Shown one piece after another: positions 46,623-56,304 of a DNA stretch of 64,000 bases (position 1 is its first letter; each line of letters starts with the position of its first letter). The stretch lies in assembly GCA_001429255.1 (NCBI GenBank), contig LMJI01000001.1, forward strand, positions 1,405,256 through 1,469,255. The letters are read 5' to 3'. Position numbers and translations under genes: made by a program. The notes beneath the pieces are model-generated. The model was not told where the DNA came from and made no database searches. It saw only the letters and a program-made list of their open reading frames with translations. This DNA comes from Cellulomonas sp. Root930. GTDB lineage: Bacteria; Actinomycetota; Actinomycetes; Actinomycetales; Cellulomonadaceae.

Positions 46623-48382
46623 CGGGCACCAGCCGAACCGGAGCGCTCGCCGATGGGGGCGTCGGCCAGGTCGGCCAGTGCGTGGTCGACGACTTTCGGG
46701 TCGGGTGTTGGGCACAGCGGGAGAAGGTCCGCCAGAGACCGCGCGGTTCGCAGGCCGGCCATCTCGAGCAAGACCGATAGCGGCACCGCAGCGTTCATGC
46801 AGGCGAACAGCCATGTGGTCCGTAGTCGGCGTGGCTCGATCTCGACGACCTCGCCGCTGCGTGCGGTGACGATGTTGCGGCGGGCCAACTCCGTGACGTT
46901 GCGGCGCGTCTCCTTTCGCCCGAGCACAAGGGTGTCGGCACCGGGCTCGGTCAGGTCCAGGGCGCGGCGGACTAACGGTTCGTACTGCCGGCGGATCGGA
47001 ACGGTGCGTGGAGCGTGCCCGGCGGGGACCGTGACGGTCAGGTAGTTTCCGAGGCCTGCGTCGTCCACATCACGGATGTCCCGCCTGCGGACGTGGCGAA
47101 GGTCCTTCGGGCTAAGCCCAGCACCCAGCGCCAGACCGACGAGGAAGCAGGCGTTGCGCTCTCGACCTGGTGTGGGCTGCGCCAGTGCCAACGCTGCGAG
47201 CGCCTCGCACTCCTCCGGTGTGTACGGAGGGTCGATCGCCTCGTGGGGCATCGCCACGGCGACGTGATCCGCATCGAGTGAGCGGATGCACCGCCGCAGG
47301 GTGCTACGCGCCGTACTGATGCTCGCACCCGAAACCGGGTGCCCCTTCCGGTCGACGGGACGCCGCACGTAAGCGTCCACCAGGTTCGGCGACAACAGCT
47401 CCAGGGCCGTCGGGGGTCCGGACTCCGCTCGCCCGGGACGCTCCCAGACCCAGCACAGGAACGCGACGACGATCGTCGCGGTGTTGCGCGCCGTGACGTT
47501 GGACGGTGGGTTGAACCCGGCGACCATCTGGATCGTCAACGGACGCACGGCATGCCAGGTCGACGCCGCGACCTGCTGCGGCCGGTAGCGCTCGATGGTG
47601 GCGAGGATGTGTGGGTCGAGCGTGTCGAGGTCGGTGTGCGCAGCGACCCTCGGGCCGCCTGTGAGGCTGCGGTACGCCGCGCGCTCCGCTCGAGCCCGAG
47701 CAAGCTGCTGGCGCTGCGAAGGCGCCGTCGTGGCTGTCGTGATTGTGCTCTTGGCTCGAACCAACTCCGTCACAGGTCGAACGTCGGGTGTGCCCAGGTA
47801 GGCCTCCGCGGCACCGAGGTCACCGTCCACAATGCCGACTGCTACCTCCGTGACATTGGCCTGGGGCGCAGAGTCGACCAACGTCTCGCCGAGACCTCGC
47901 AGCTCGGTCTCGGCGAGCGCATCGCCGGTGCGGGCGCCAAACACGGCGGCGGTGGTCGCAAGAGACGCTCGAAGGGTGGCGGCGTGGACACGGGTGATCT
48001 CGGCGCCGGCGACCCGCCGCGCAGCACGAGGCTTACCAGCCACGGGCTCGATGCCGGCGAGTGCGCGCTGCAACGCGCGCAGGTTCATCACGTGGGTCTC
48101 GCGGGTGCGCACCGGGCCCCGGAACTGCGTCACGAACCGCCCGATGGCCGCGTCGGAGAGCAGCACCGCGAGATCAGGAGCGTCCTCGCGCTGCCAGCCG
48201 CAGGGAGTCGACAGGAACGTGCACAGGCTCCACAGCAGGAGCTTGGCGCCCTCCCGGCTCGTTGGTGCGGCTGCGGCGACGGCGGATCGTGCGGGTTCGG
48301 CGGCGAGTTCCCAGGCTTCTGGGTTGAGCACGTGGGACCGGTAGGTGGCGATGAGTCGCGCTACCTGATCGCTGTTGTCCAT
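46619..48382 (-). CDS. Degenerate tyrosine-recombinase-like (integrase-fold) protein
   Basis: The 587-residue protein is weakly related to phage integrases. Region ~415-430 'LVGLALGAGLSPKDLRHVRRRDI' aligns with the box I Arg region, and ~515-550 'RRLRTTWLFACMNAAVPLSVLLEMAGLRTARSLADLLP' with the HxLR box II. The His and the nucleophilic Tyr are not in their places, so it probably is inactive or a divergent relative. The N-terminal half is helical. It is upstream of, and overlaps, the DDE transposase, suggesting a mobile-element helper or target-choice protein. Confidence 0.55.
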   Translation of the reverse strand: MDNSDQVARLIATYRSHVLNPEAWELAAEPARSAVAAAAPTSREGAKLLLWSLCTFLSTPCGWQREDAPDLAVLLSDAAIGRFVTQFRGPVRTRETHVMNLRALQRALAGIEPVAGKPRAARRVAGAEITRVHAATLRASLATTAAVFGARTGDALAETELRGLGETLVDSAPQANVTEVAVGIVDGDLGAAEAYLGTPDVRPVTELVRAKSTITTATTAPSQRQQLARARAERAAYRSLTGGPRVAAHTDLDTLDPHILATIERYRPQQVAASTWHAVRPLTIQMVAGFNPPSNVTARNTATIVVAFLCWVWERPGRAESGPPTALELLSPNLVDAYVRRPVDRKGHPVSGASISTARSTLRRCIRSLDADHVAVAMPHEAIDPPYTPEECEALAALALAQPTPGRERNACFLVGLALGAGLSPKDLRHVRRRDIRDVDDAGLGNYLTVTVPAGHAPRTVPIRRQYEPLVRRALDLTEPGADTLVLGRKETRRNVTELARRNIVTARSGEVVEIEPRRLRTTWLFACMNAAVPLSVLLEMAGLRTARSLADLLPLCPTPDPKVVDHALADLADAPIGERSGSAGAR

Positions 48383-48579
48383 GAACGGACTCGTGCAAGG
48401 TGCTCCGATTAGGGCACTCGTCGCACGGCGCCAGCCCTCGAAACTGGCCTCAGTCCCCGGCGACAGCAGGCTGGGTTGTGGTTCTGATGTCCGCGCCGAG
48501 CAGTGGAGGTGAGCGCACGTAGCTCAGCATCACCAGCGGCAACCCAGCCGCCAGGGGTGTCCAACCCATGGAGGACAAC

Positions 48580-48894
48580 ATGTCCGCACCGACGCACACC
48601 ACGAGCCGTCGTCGCACCCTCAAGCAGGGTCGCCTCACGGAACTGCTGGCACGGCGCGAGCAAGTCGGAACCGCCTGGGCGGAGAGGGCCTCTCACGGCC
48701 TTCCCGGCCTCGGCGACCTCACCCAGGAGCTGACCATCATCGAGTTCGCCCTGACCGAGCAGTGGCCTCACCTCGCGCAGTCATGGCTGCCCGCGTGGGT
48801 CATCTCGGACGCACGCAAGCTCCACGACCCGTCGACCAAGACCGACGGGACCTGCAGGATCTGCGTTGCGTCAGCACGCCAGGCTGTGGCCTGA
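48580..48894 (+). CDS. Small protein of unknown function at the island edge
   Basis: The 104-residue product starts ATG at 48580 behind GGAGG and reads MSAPTHTTSRRRTLKQGRLTELLARREQVGTAWAERASHGL, ending 'KTDGTCRICVASARQAVA' with a C-x2-C. It has no recognised domain; basic N-terminus and one CxxC pair suggest nucleic-acid contact. It lies between the mobile element and the DISARM operon and has its own terminator. Confidence 0.55.
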   Translation: MSAPTHTTSRRRTLKQGRLTELLARREQVGTAWAERASHGLPGLGDLTQELTIIEFALTEQWPHLAQSWLPAWVISDARKLHDPSTKTDGTCRICVASARQAVA

Positions 48895-48907
48895 GACAGA
48901 CAAACGC

Positions 48908-48938
48908 GGAAGGGCGAGGCTGAGTGCCTCGCCCTTCC
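48908..48938 (+). terminator. Terminator after the small island gene
   Basis: GGAAGGGCGAGGC-tgagt-GCCTCGCCCTTCC is a perfect 13-bp stem, 13 bases after the stop codon. It isolates the DISARM operon from upstream transcription; the DISARM promoter must therefore lie in 48940-49080. Confidence 0.85.
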
Positions 48939-49081
48939 GGGTTGTGCACGTGGATATGTGCTGGTCACGAGCGGACGGGTGACGGGTCCGTGTCGCGGCC
49001 GACGCGGCCGAAGCGGTCGATAGCATCGCGGTGGGCCGTGCTACTCGCGGCCGGTCCACCAGCAAAGGGGCAGTTGTCGAC

Positions 49082-52000
49082 GTGAGCGCCGCCATCGATG
49101 AGAAGTCCCCGATTCAGAGCGCTCCCCCTGTCCCCGAGCCTGGTCAGGTCGTCGAGGTCCGCGGCTCCACGTGGGCCGTCGCCGATGTTCGTGAGCAGGG
49201 GCTGACCCGCAGCCCTGCCGATGAGGCCGTGGCCGGCACCCACCACGTCATCTCTCTGCAGTCGCTCGACGAGGACCGGCTCGGCACCGAACTCGATGTC
49301 GTCTGGGAGCTCGAGGTCGGTCAGACGGTCGCCCCGGACCAGGGTCTGCCGGAGACCATTACCGCCGAGGGGTTCGACGACCCGAACCGCCTCGCCGCCT
49401 TCGTGGATGCGGTGCGCTGGGGCGCGGTCACGTCGGCGGACGAGAGTTCGTTTCAGGCGCCGTTCCGCAGCGGGGCGAACGTGGAGGCGTACCAGCTCGA
49501 GCCCTTGCGTCGAGCCTTGCAAGCGCCGCGCACGAACCTTCTGCTTGCCGACGACGTCGGCCTGGGCAAGACGATCGAGGCCGGACTCGTCATCCAGGAG
49601 CTCCTGCTACGCCACCGTGCGCGGTCCGTCATCATCGTGTGCCCGCCGAGCTTGTCTCTGAAGTGGCAGGACGAGATGCGGGAGAAGTTCGGTCTCGACT
49701 TCGTCGTCGTCAACAGCGCTCTGATGTCCGAGGTGCGCCGCACCCACGGGCTCAACGCGAACCCGTTCCGGCTGTTCCCGCGCGTCATCGTGAGCATGGC
49801 CTGGCTGCCGACGCTGCGCGCCCAGCGGCTGCTGCGTGACGTGTACGCGCAGGTCGACGACGTCAGCTCTGCGCGCCGGTTCGCCTTCGACATGCTGGTG
49901 GTCGACGAGGCCCACCACGTCGCACCGTCGAGCCCGAGTGCCGTCGGGGGCGGCCGCGGGTACGCTGTCGACAGTCAGCGCACGATCGCCACGCGGGACC
50001 TGGCCAAGGTCTGCGAGCACCGCCTGTTCCTGAGCGCCACGCCGCACAACGGTCACTCGGAGTCGTTCACGGCACTGCTGGAGATGATCGACAATCGCCG
50101 CTTCAGTCGGGGCGCCACCCTGGACGAGAAGGCGTTGGCGGATGTGACGGTACGGCGGCTGAAGACGGAGCTGCGCGACAAGCAGTTCCTGCCACGCCAG
50201 ATCAAGACGATCCCGTTTACGCCGAGCGGCGATGAGCAGCGAGCCTTCGAGTCGCTCACGTCCATCCTCGAAGAGTCGGCTCGCGCCAACGGCCGCGGAC
50301 GCTCGGGTGACATCGTCTCGATGCTCCTGAAGAAGCGGTTCCTGTCGAGCCCGTGGGCGTTCGCGACCACGATGTCGCTGTACGACGGCGCGGCGGCGAG
50401 CGGCCGCCTGCCCGACCTCGAGGACGAGGACGACTACTACACCGAGGTCCTCGGCAGCGAACAGAGCGACGAGGAAGAGGGCCACACCGACCAGCCCGAG
50501 TTCTCGGCGCTGCGGCAGAGCAAGGGCTCCGACCCCCTGGTGTCCGCCTCGCCGCAACAGATCTCCGAGCTTGTTGCCTGGGGACAGGGATACGAGCATC
50601 GCGCCGACTCGCGCCTGACCGAGTTGATCTCGTTCCTCGATGCGGTCTGCCGTCCCGACGGGCGCACGTGGACCAACGAGCGAGTGGTCATCTTCACTGA
50701 GTACGCCACGACGCTCGAGTGGATCGTCGGCGCCCTGGAGCAGCACGGGTACGGGCCGGTCCTGGACACGATCCGCGGCTCGACCGATCCGGAGGAGCGT
50801 GAGCAGACCCGCGCCCGGTTCAGCGAGAACCCGGCGAAGGAACCCATCCGCGTGCTGGTGGCAACCGACTCCGCGGGGGAGGGCATCGACCTGCAGGCCC
50901 ATTGCCATCGGCTGGTGAACTTCGACATCCCGTTCAACCCGTCCCGGCTCGAGCAGCGGATCGGGCGCATCGACCGATACGGGCAGCAGTACGCCCCGGA
51001 GGTCTTCCACTTCGCCCCCGACCGAGACTCCTCGACCTACGGCGCAGACATGGACTTCATGCGCCGGATCGCGGAGAAGGTCGGCACCATCGCTCAGGAC
51101 CTCGGCTCGGTGAACCAGGTCATCGACGCAGAGGTCCAGAACCACTTCAGCCGCCTCAAGACTGTGCGGTCCAAGGCGCCGACGGATGACGGCAACGCGG
51201 TCATCGGACGCGCTTTGGCCGGCAGCGCAGAGCTCAACAAGCGGCTCACGGAGCTGTCGCGCACCTACATCGAGCGCAAGGAGGCCATGCATCTGACTGC
51301 GGCGAACTCGCGCCGCGTGGTGGACACGGCTTTGTCGCTGACGGCGCAGCCGGAGCTCGTCGAGGTGGGTGACGAGGACTCGGAGGCGGAGGTCTTCCAG
51401 GTCCCCTCCCTGGGATCGTCGTGGCAGCCGGCGCTGCGCGGCCTGGACACGCGCCTCCGACCGGGCGTGTGGCGGCCCATCACCTTCGACGACCGCGAGT
51501 CCGGCCGCACCGACATCGTGCACGTCCACCTCGGGCACGCTCTGCTGCAGAAGTCCGCCCGGATCCTGCGCAGCTCGTTGTTCAGCGCCGACTCGGCGAT
51601 GAACCGTGTGACCGCGGTCGTCGTCCCCGGCATCGACCAGTCATGCGTCGCTGCGGTGTCGCGTCTGGTGCTGGTGGGCCGGGGCGGGGTGCGGCTGCAC
51701 GAGGAGGTGTTCCTCACCGGTATCCGGCTCAGGGGTCAGGCGATGGCGGAGGCCAAGGTCGAACAGCTGCTAGAACAGACCCTGGACGGGCAGGGCCTGA
51801 GTCTGGCTGAAGCGCCGATCCGCGCGCGACTGGCTCGGGAGTGGAGCCAGGACGGCTCCCACCTGAGAACGCGCCTGCTGACCGCGATGTCCCGTCGGGC
51901 GGAGAACCACCAGAACGAGGTCACCGAGCGTCTCGACGCCCGCCGCACCGCCGATGTCTCACGAGCCCGAGAGATCTTCGGAGCATTCCGGCTGAACCTC

Positions 52001-52252
52001 CAGGAGTCGCGGCAGCGACTCATGGCCATCGAGGCCGAGGAGGCCGCGACGTTGTGGCCCAGCGACCAGCTCGCGCAGGTCCGTCGTGACATCCGTGCGA
52101 TGGAGGACCGTCTCGCGACGCTCTCGGACGAGGAGGCACGTGAGGTCGCCGCCATCCAAGACCGGTACACCGACATCCGTCCGCACGTCTCGGCCGCCGC
52201 GGTTGTCTTCGCTCTGACCCCGCAGGACGCCCGACAGGGAGAGCTGGCATGA
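49082..52252 (+). CDS. drmD: DrmD, SNF2-type helicase of class 1 DISARM
   Basis: The ~1,056-residue protein is a SNF2/RapA-like superfamily 2 helicase: Walker A 'LLADDVGLGKTIEAGLV' near residue 154, DEAH box 'VVDEAHHV' near 273, 'SATPHNGHSESF' near 317 and motif VI 'NPSRLEQRIGRIDRYGQ' near 618. The C-terminal ~250 residues end in a long helical region. DrmD is the class-defining helicase of class 1 DISARM, which restricts incoming phage DNA. Start GTG 49082 (AAAGGGG upstream) is favoured over GTG 49031. It overlaps drmMI by 4 bp. Confidence 0.85.
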   Translation: MSAAIDEKSPIQSAPPVPEPGQVVEVRGSTWAVADVREQGLTRSPADEAVAGTHHVISLQSLDEDRLGTELDVVWELEVGQTVAPDQGLPETITAEGFDDPNRLAAFVDAVRWGAVTSADESSFQAPFRSGANVEAYQLEPLRRALQAPRTNLLLADDVGLGKTIEAGLVIQELLLRHRARSVIIVCPPSLSLKWQDEMREKFGLDFVVVNSALMSEVRRTHGLNANPFRLFPRVIVSMAWLPTLRAQRLLRDVYAQVDDVSSARRFAFDMLVVDEAHHVAPSSPSAVGGGRGYAVDSQRTIATRDLAKVCEHRLFLSATPHNGHSESFTALLEMIDNRRFSRGATLDEKALADVTVRRLKTELRDKQFLPRQIKTIPFTPSGDEQRAFESLTSILEESARANGRGRSGDIVSMLLKKRFLSSPWAFATTMSLYDGAAASGRLPDLEDEDDYYTEVLGSEQSDEEEGHTDQPEFSALRQSKGSDPLVSASPQQISELVAWGQGYEHRADSRLTELISFLDAVCRPDGRTWTNERVVIFTEYATTLEWIVGALEQHGYGPVLDTIRGSTDPEEREQTRARFSENPAKEPIRVLVATDSAGEGIDLQAHCHRLVNFDIPFNPSRLEQRIGRIDRYGQQYAPEVFHFAPDRDSSTYGADMDFMRRIAEKVGTIAQDLGSVNQVIDAEVQNHFSRLKTVRSKAPTDDGNAVIGRALAGSAELNKRLTELSRTYIERKEAMHLTAANSRRVVDTALSLTAQPELVEVGDEDSEAEVFQVPSLGSSWQPALRGLDTRLRPGVWRPITFDDRESGRTDIVHVHLGHALLQKSARILRSSLFSADSAMNRVTAVVVPGIDQSCVAAVSRLVLVGRGGVRLHEEVFLTGIRLRGQAMAEAKVEQLLEQTLDGQGLSLAEAPIRARLAREWSQDGSHLRTRLLTAMSRRAENHQNEVTERLDARRTADVSRAREIFGAFRLNLQESRQRLMAIEAEEAATLWPSDQLAQVRRDIRAMEDRLATLSDEEAREVAAIQDRYTDIRPHVSAAAVVFALTPQDARQGELA

Positions 52253-55200
52253 TCCGCCGCCCCGCACCGCCGAGCGCGCAGGAGATGCACCGCCGCTGGC
52301 TCGAGCTCGTCGACACCGACGGGCCCTTCCTCGCCGTCCCCGCCCTCAAGCGCGTCTGGCCCCAGGGCATGCCACAGCTCTCGTCGCCCGCTCGCGCCGT
52401 TCTGGCGGATGCCAAGATGACGTTCGAGCGCATGTGGGATGCCTGGGACAAGCAGCCGACGGATGCGGACCGCGTAGCAGCGCTGCGGTCCGCGCGCGAC
52501 GACTGGGCCGCGACGGTGCTGCGTGACGTGGTCGGGTGGGCAGAGGACCTGCACCTCGACCTTGCTTCGTCCCCCGCGGCGAGCGCCCGAGGGACGTCGC
52601 CGAACCGTGTCGTGACCGTCTCACCGGACTGGGCGCTGGTGCATGAACAGGCCGTCGGTGCGCTCGTCTTCCTCGCCGAGCCCTGCGACTCGCTGTACGA
52701 CGTCGTCGACGACGGCTGGGCGGCAAGCCCGATCGACCGGGCCGAGGCCGTCCTGCGAGCCTCAGGCGTCCCACTGGGTGTGGTCACTGACGGGCGCTGG
52801 TGGGCCTTGGTCAGCGCCCAGAAGGACACCATGGTCGCCAGCGGCGTCGTCGATGCGCAGCGCTGGGTCGAGGAGCCCGACGTCCGCGATGCGTTCTTCG
52901 CGTTGCTCTCCCGCAAACAGCTTCTCGGTGGAGCGCTGGAGGATCGCACGGCGCCGCTCTTCCTCGAGTCGGTGACGGCGGCCGAAGACGTCACCGAGGC
53001 GCTGGGCACTCAGGTGCGTCGGGCGGTCGAGTTGCTCGTCAGCGCGTTCTCGGAGGCAGCCGAGGAGGCCCGACACAGGGGGGCGTCCGACCCCCTGCCG
53101 GCAGATCGCGACCTCGTCTACGAAGGCGCCGTCACGGCGATGATGCGTGTGGTCTTTCTCCTCTTCGCGGAGGAACGCTCGCTCCTGCCCCAGGGCCGCC
53201 TGTTCACCATGGGGTACGGCATCAGCGGCGAACTCGACGCGCTCGACGCCCGAGCGCGAGAGGAAGGGACCGAGTCTCTCGACGGCACCCACCTCACCTG
53301 GCACCGACTCCTCGCAACGTCCCGGGCTGTGTACGACGGCGCGACCTTCGAGGACATGCGATTGCCCTCGTACGGCGGCTCACTGTTCGACGGTGCCCGG
53401 TTCCCGTTCCTCACCGCGCGCGACGAGCGCGGCGCGCTCGCGGTGACCGTCAGCGACCGAGTCATGCTCGAAGTGCTGCGCGCCGTCCAGGTCGCCCAGC
53501 TCAAAGGCCAGCCCGCGCGCCGGATCTCGTTCCGGGCCATCGACGTGGAGCAGATCGGCTACATCTACGAGGGTTTGCTCGGGTACTCGTGCGCCGACGT
53601 CGACGAGGTCACTGTCGGCCTCATCGGCGCCTCTGGTGCCGAACCGGAGATGAGTCTCGACAAGCTGGACGACCTAGCCGAGATGCATCAAGACGACGCG
53701 AAATTCGCGGAGGCGATCAGAACGTGGGTCAAGGCGTCTCAGCCTGGAGCGACGCCGGCCTCGGAGTCCGCGATCGTGAGGGCATTGCGATCCGGTGACC
53801 AGCTCGAGGATGCCGACCGCGCGTTGCTGGCGGTGACCCGGGATCGCGTCCTCATTGAACGGCTTCGTCCGTACATCGGGATCATCCGACGCGATCTGCG
53901 CAACCGGCCGACCGTCATCCAGGCCGGTGGCCTGGTCGTCGTCGAGACGCCCTCGCGGGCGACCTCAGGCGCGCACTACACGCCCAAGTCCCTGGCCAGG
54001 GAGGTGGTGCAGCACGCGCTTGAGCCGTTGGTCTACCGGCCGGGGCCGCACCAGACGCCGGACCGCTCGCAGTGGCGACTCCTGAGCTCCGACCAGATCC
54101 TCGACCTGAAGGTCGCGGACATCGCCTGCGGCTCCGGGGCATTCCTCGTCGCCGCCGCCGAGTACCTGGGCGAGCGCCTGCTGGAGGCTTGGCACGATGA
54201 GGGTGTCGCACACGGCTCCCCGCACGAGATGAAGACTCGCGCCGTCCGCCAGGTCGTGGCCAGCTGCCTCTACGGGGCGGACATCAACGGCATGGCTGTC
54301 GAGATGTGCAAGCTCTCGCTCTGGCTCGTCTCGCTTGACCCCAAGCTGCCGTTCTCGTTCGTCGACGACAAGGTGCTGCACGGCAACTCCCTGCTCGGTC
54401 TGACCGACGCCAGGCAGCTGGAGGCCCTGCACATCCGGCCCGCGCAGTCGAAGGCCGATGAGCTGTTCGCGTTCAACAGCCGCGGCGCGTGGGCCGAGCG
54501 GCTGGACCTCGACGCTGTAATGACGCGAGCCGTGAGCCTGCGGCAGCGGCTCGCCTCGGAGATCGACAACGACGACCCGCAACGCTCTGCGGTGTCCAAG
54601 CGGCGTCAGTGGGCCGACTACCAGCGCCTCACGGCCCAGCTCGCCACGGTGGCTGACGGAGTTGTCGCGGTGGGTCTCGCGCTCGGAGGCAAGAAGGGCC
54701 GTGTACTCGACGAGGCGTACGAGAGCCTGCGGGTCGCCGTGGGCCGGGCGTTTCCCTCGCAAGGCGAGGGCGATAGGACGATGCTTGACGCGATCATCGA
54801 CCACGGCCTGACCCCCACAGTTCCGACCGACTACTTTCGGTGGAGACCACTGCATTGGATTCTCGCAGTCTCAGACGCCAGGGCTCGAGGTGGCTTCGAC
54901 GCGGTCATCGGCAACCCGCCGTTCTTGGGCGGAAAGAAATTGTCGTCCGCGATTGGCGCGGAATTCCGCGAATGGCTAGTGAATGTCCAGGCTGATGGCG
55001 CCAAGGGCAACGCGGACTTGGTCGCCTATTTCTTCTTGCGAGCGGCCGCATTAGTGCGCCCTGGCGGCACATTGGGGCTCGTCGCGACGAATACGATTGC
55101 CCAGGGAGACACCCGAGAGGTCGGGCTCGATCGGATGGTTGGGGGCGGGCTGGAAATAACTCGCGCAATCCAGTCGAGGCCTTGGCCGGCCAAGAGTGCG

Positions 55201-56304
55201 AGCCTAGAGTTTGCAGCTGTGTGGGCTACGTCTGATCGAGTAGCCGCAGACGCAGAACGGGTCTGTGACGACGTGCAAGTCCGCAGTATTTCCGCCTTCC
55301 TTGAAGCCGCTGGGCGGGTTTCGGGGAACGCGTTGCGTTTGCCCGAGAATCTTGGAACAGCTTTTCAGGGATGCAATGTGAACGGCCGGGGATTTGAGCT
55401 CCCTCCGTCGGTCGCTAGATCGATGATCGCGGCCGACGAGGCGAATGCGCGAGTCTTGCGCCCGCTGCTCGGCGGTGATGACGTAAACCAGCGGCCGGAC
55501 CTCATAGCGCCTTCGTGGATCGTCGACTTCTATCCAATGAGTCGAGCGCAGGCGGAGCGCTATGTCGCGCCGATGGGTTGGGTAAGGGAGCGAGTATTTT
55601 CGAGTCGACAGGGAATGGCCAAGAAGCCCAAACTTCAGGAATTCTGGTGGCGATACGAAAGAGATGCGATCGCTTTGCGGTCGGCGATCGGCGACCTTTC
55701 CGAAGTGCTCGTAATCGCGCTGGTTAGCAATGCCGTAATGCCCGTTCGGGTCCGAACTGGCCAAGTCTATTCACACAAGCTCGCCGTGTTTGCTGTCGAT
55801 AGCTTTAGCGAGCAGGCGGTCCTTTCGTCGACCATCCACCAGATATGGGCAATTCGCAACGGTTCCACATTAGGCACAGGAATCAACTATTCGCCGTCAG
55901 ACGTGTTTTTGACCTTCTGCCGTCCACGTTCGAACGACCAGCTTGATACGCTTGGCGAGAAGCTGGATGTTGAGCGACGCGAAATGATGCTTCGGCGAAG
56001 GCTTGGCTTGACCAAGCTCTACAACCTCGTCAATGACCCGACAATCCGCGACTCATCGGATGCTGACGTCCGGCGGCTGCGTCATATTCACGTTGAGTTG
56101 GACGAGGCGGTCATGTCCGCCTACGGCTGGGACGATGTCTCGCTCGATCACGGTTTCTACACCTACCGCCAGATGGAGCGCTGGACAGTCAGCCCGGCGG
56201 CGCGCGTCGAGATTCTCGATCGATTGCTGGAGGAGAACCATCGGCGCGCCGCGCAGCAAGGCGATGTCGTACCGGCGCCGGATGAGAGCGAGGACGGCGA
56301 GTGA
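52249..56304 (+). CDS. drmMI: DrmMI, DISARM N6-adenine DNA methyltransferase
   Basis: The 1,351-residue protein has an Eco57I/PglX-like methylase core: SAM motif 'VADIACGSGAFLVAAAEYLGERL' near residue 623 and the adenine-specific NPPF in 'VIGNPPFLGGKKLSS' near 888, followed by a target-recognition region. It methylates host DNA to mark self. It lies between drmD and drmA with ATGA overlaps. About 54.8-56.1 kb, the part after NPPF, is AT-richer (29 of 60 G+C at 55861-55920 against 44 of 60 at 54001-54060) and has two in-frame TTA leucine codons (55051, 55870), suggesting an exchanged recognition domain. Confidence 0.88.
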   Translation: MIRRPAPPSAQEMHRRWLELVDTDGPFLAVPALKRVWPQGMPQLSSPARAVLADAKMTFERMWDAWDKQPTDADRVAALRSARDDWAATVLRDVVGWAEDLHLDLASSPAASARGTSPNRVVTVSPDWALVHEQAVGALVFLAEPCDSLYDVVDDGWAASPIDRAEAVLRASGVPLGVVTDGRWWALVSAQKDTMVASGVVDAQRWVEEPDVRDAFFALLSRKQLLGGALEDRTAPLFLESVTAAEDVTEALGTQVRRAVELLVSAFSEAAEEARHRGASDPLPADRDLVYEGAVTAMMRVVFLLFAEERSLLPQGRLFTMGYGISGELDALDARAREEGTESLDGTHLTWHRLLATSRAVYDGATFEDMRLPSYGGSLFDGARFPFLTARDERGALAVTVSDRVMLEVLRAVQVAQLKGQPARRISFRAIDVEQIGYIYEGLLGYSCADVDEVTVGLIGASGAEPEMSLDKLDDLAEMHQDDAKFAEAIRTWVKASQPGATPASESAIVRALRSGDQLEDADRALLAVTRDRVLIERLRPYIGIIRRDLRNRPTVIQAGGLVVVETPSRATSGAHYTPKSLAREVVQHALEPLVYRPGPHQTPDRSQWRLLSSDQILDLKVADIACGSGAFLVAAAEYLGERLLEAWHDEGVAHGSPHEMKTRAVRQVVASCLYGADINGMAVEMCKLSLWLVSLDPKLPFSFVDDKVLHGNSLLGLTDARQLEALHIRPAQSKADELFAFNSRGAWAERLDLDAVMTRAVSLRQRLASEIDNDDPQRSAVSKRRQWADYQRLTAQLATVADGVVAVGLALGGKKGRVLDEAYESLRVAVGRAFPSQGEGDRTMLDAIIDHGLTPTVPTDYFRWRPLHWILAVSDARARGGFDAVIGNPPFLGGKKLSSAIGAEFREWLVNVQADGAKGNADLVAYFFLRAAALVRPGGTLGLVATNTIAQGDTREVGLDRMVGGGLEITRAIQSRPWPAKSASLEFAAVWATSDRVAADAERVCDDVQVRSISAFLEAAGRVSGNALRLPENLGTAFQGCNVNGRGFELPPSVARSMIAADEANARVLRPLLGGDDVNQRPDLIAPSWIVDFYPMSRAQAERYVAPMGWVRERVFSSRQGMAKKPKLQEFWWRYERDAIALRSAIGDLSEVLVIALVSNAVMPVRVRTGQVYSHKLAVFAVDSFSEQAVLSSTIHQIWAIRNGSTLGTGINYSPSDVFLTFCRPRSNDQLDTLGEKLDVERREMMLRRRLGLTKLYNLVNDPTIRDSSDADVRRLRHIHVELDEAVMSAYGWDDVSLDHGFYTYRQMERWTVSPAARVEILDRLLEENHRRAAQQGDVVPAPDESEDGE

